This document shows, in pieces, positions 49,244 to 50,575 of a stretch of DNA of 50,575 nucleotides. The notes beneath the pieces are model-generated. The model did no database searches. It was given only the letters and a program-made list of their open reading frames with translations, and had not been told where the DNA came from. Source of the DNA: QHWK01 sp035259385. GTDB taxonomy: Bacteria; Acidobacteriota; Vicinamibacteria; Vicinamibacterales; CAVVIG01. The position numbers and the translations under genes were made by a program. Every line of letters starts with the position of its first letter. Within the stretch, counting starts at the first letter, position 1. The stretch is from NCBI GenBank assembly GCA_035259385.1, contig DATFWL010000545.1, positions 1-50,575 on the forward strand, written 5' to 3'.

Positions 49244-50037
49244 TTCGCACCTCGCAGCGTCGTCAGATATGCGACAAGATCGTCGACTTCCCCGTCCTTC
49301 AGCCGCGATGCGTAGGAGGGCATCAGCGACGCGTCGATCTCGCGGTCGAGGCTCTTCAGCTCAGACTTCTGGAATGCGTGCACCGCGCCGCTCGAGTCGC
49401 GGATGTGTACCCAGAACACGTCTTCGGTGACGCGAATGCCGCGGACCTCCGGTCCGGTCACCGGCGTCGCGCGCACCACGAGATACCCGGGCGGATGTGC
49501 TGCCTCGGGTTTCACGAGTGCCTCACGGAGGTACGCCGCGCCGCGCCGTGCGCCGATCGTCGTCAGTTCCGGCCCGAGGATGCCGCCCTGGCCATCGACG
49601 ACGTGGCAGCCGGCGCAGCCGGTCGATCCATAGAGCGCCGCGCCGCGCTGCGCGTTGCCGGCGGCCGGCGGTGCGGATGTTCGCGAGAGCGATTGCACGT
49701 ACGCCGCCGCCTGCCGGATGTTGCGCTCGGTGAGCGGACTGCGGAAGCCCGGCATGTCGGTTCCGGGAATGCCGTTCGTGATGATGTCGACGATCGATGG
49801 GAGCGACGTCGCGTGGCGAAGCTTGCCGTGGAGATTGGGTCCCATGCCGCCGTCGCCTTCGTTGCCGTGGCACCACGCGCACTGCGCCTCGAAGACTCGC
49901 CGGCCTTCGGTGGCCTCGCTCGACATCGCCGGACGGGCCGGGCGCTGGGACGCCGTGCGCGCCTGCGGCGACGCGTCCATCGGCAGCGCGAGTGCGAACG
50001 GGACAAGGCCCGCCAGCAGGTTGTGTTTGCATCTCAT
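49240..50037 (-). CDS. Periplasmic di-haem cytochrome c
   Basis: This 265-residue protein has a signal peptide (LLAGLVPFALALP) and two CxxCH haem sites: CAWCH in the first domain (about residue 53) and CAGCH in the second (about 141). Met in DMPGF and in PSYASRLKDGE-type ends are possible axial ligands. Its stop overlaps the quinoprotein start by 4 nt, so it is made together with it, and it likely passes electrons from PQQ to the respiratory chain. Confidence 0.9.
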   Translation of the reverse strand: MRCKHNLLAGLVPFALALPMDASPQARTASQRPARPAMSSEATEGRRVFEAQCAWCHGNEGDGGMGPNLHGKLRHATSLPSIVDIITNGIPGTDMPGFRSPLTERNIRQAAAYVQSLSRTSAPPAAGNAQRGAALYGSTGCAGCHVVDGQGGILGPELTTIGARRGAAYLREALVKPEAAHPPGYLVVRATPVTGPEVRGIRVTEDVFWVHIRDSSGAVHAFQKSELKSLDREIDASLMPSYASRLKDGEVDDLVAYLTTLRGAK

Positions 50038-50058
50038 GGGGCGGATTATAGGACCTCG

Positions 50059-50499
50059 ATGGCGCAGGTGTTACGCCGCGCGGCGGTGTGGGCGGCGCTG
50101 CTCACGCTGGCGGTCATCGGCCGCAATGCGCTCGACTGGTGGCTTGCGCCAACGACCGAGTTCTACGCCCGCTCCGTCGTGTCCACGGCGCTCGCTGCCA
50201 GCATCTTCGCCGCGGCTGGTCTCTGGGCGGCCGCGCGTTCGCGCTCGCTCCGGACCGGCGTCGGCGTGGGCGTCGCGACCGGCGTGCTCGCGGCGGTCGC
50301 CCTCAACCTGATTTCGATGGCCATGCTGGCGGTTCGTCACGATCCGCACACGCTGGCGATGATCGACGCCAGCGGTGGCGTGGGTGAGGTGTTCCTGCTG
50401 CCTTATATCGTGCTCGTGCCTGGCACGCTGTGCGCCTCTGCCGGCGCCGGGCTCGGCAGAGCGATCGCATGGTCGCTGCGGTCACGCGTGCAGCAGTAG
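50059..50499 (+). CDS. Small membrane protein of unknown function
   Basis: This 146-residue protein has four hydrophobic segments at about 9-25, 42-58, 68-92 and 112-132. Small residues are common in the helices. No domain is recognised. The ATG at 50059 was chosen as it starts before the first helix; the cytochrome c gene is divergent by 21 nt. Its end overlaps the stop of a minus-strand gene by 18 nt. Confidence 0.6.
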   Translation: MAQVLRRAAVWAALLTLAVIGRNALDWWLAPTTEFYARSVVSTALAASIFAAAGLWAAARSRSLRTGVGVGVATGVLAAVALNLISMAMLAVRHDPHTLAMIDASGGVGEVFLLPYIVLVPGTLCASAGAGLGRAIAWSLRSRVQQ

Positions 50500-50575
50500 C
50501 GCAGCGAGCGTCGCATCGTGATCAGGTGCGACGGTACGAAGGTCCATCACCACGCGATCGTTCTCGATGCGCGTG
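50482..50575 (-). CDS. Partial gene, C terminus of SelA-like protein
   Basis: Only the last 30 codons lie in the window: TRIENDRVVMDLRTVAPDHD and ATLAALLLHA. The pattern R(I/V)xxDxxxxDxRTV-P-D followed by a short helix matches the C-terminal end of L-seryl-tRNA(Sec) selenium transferase, which makes selenocysteinyl-tRNA. The upstream part, beyond the edge, would be needed for certainty. Stop codon at 50482-50484. Confidence 0.5.
   Translation of the reverse strand, partial: TRIENDRVVMDLRTVAPDHDATLAALLLHA

Overview
The window is about 50.6 kb of gene-dense, G+C-rich bacterial DNA (roughly two thirds G+C by eye). It carries a TonB-dependent receptor with a carboxypeptidase-regulatory N-terminal domain, a VWFA-related protein, a PadR/PspC pair, a decayed eukaryotic-type Ser/Thr kinase with a TolB-like propeller, and quinoprotein/cytochrome c genes. 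Together these suggest a soil-type Acidobacteriota, possibly Vicinamibacteria. That placement is inference from gene content. No rRNA, tRNA, phage, IS or CRISPR locus was recognised.

Layout. 1-130: a long hairpin of unknown class. 203-1634: a PadR regulator and PspC-domain gene behind a palindromic operator. 1761-4654: a secreted hydrolase, a metallophosphoesterase and a nucleotidyltransferase. 4811-10075 (minus): trehalose synthase TreY, a phospholipase D-family protein and an SDR oxidoreductase. 10182-11970: an MgtC/DUF4956 membrane protein, YajQ and a small membrane protein. 11986-16858: DUF523, FdhD, a molybdopterin oxidoreductase and a secreted hydrolase. 16873-17279: a kinase pseudogene. 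17300-18912 (minus): a Nei/Fpg glycosylase and a secreted protein. 18983-24630: a secreted protein and the helicase Lhr. 24667-27914: a coiled-coil protein, a SagB-type double nitroreductase and a glycosyltransferase. 27975-39758: a respiratory complex I operon. 39791-43187: a TonB-receptor relic and an intact receptor. 43363-50575: TPR, VWFA, SGNH, DUF4234, quinoprotein and cytochrome c genes, a small membrane protein, and the tail of a probable selA.

The complex I operon runs nuoA-B-C-D-E-F-H-J-K-L-M-N. The order is canonical, but nuoG and nuoI are absent from the two gaps where they normally sit. The nuoG gap holds an inverted pair of short tandem repeats.

The most unusual feature is a scattered set of short tandem-repeat arrays with 7-, 8- or 9-nt units, falling into a few families (GAACCC[A/C], AGCCATC/GATGGCT, CACGAAGA/TCTTCGTG, CCTTTGCGT/ACGCAAAGG, CATCCGTCC, AACTCTGCG, AATTCTT and others). 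The same families recur at separate loci in both orientations. They sit between genes, form inverted pairs, supply the last codons of nuoM, lie inside nuoL, a formate-dehydrogenase-like gene and a SagB-like gene, and encode the hydrophobic core of a putative signal peptide. They resemble in style the short tandemly repeated repetitive sequences of cyanobacteria. I know of no description of them as a system in this kind of organism.
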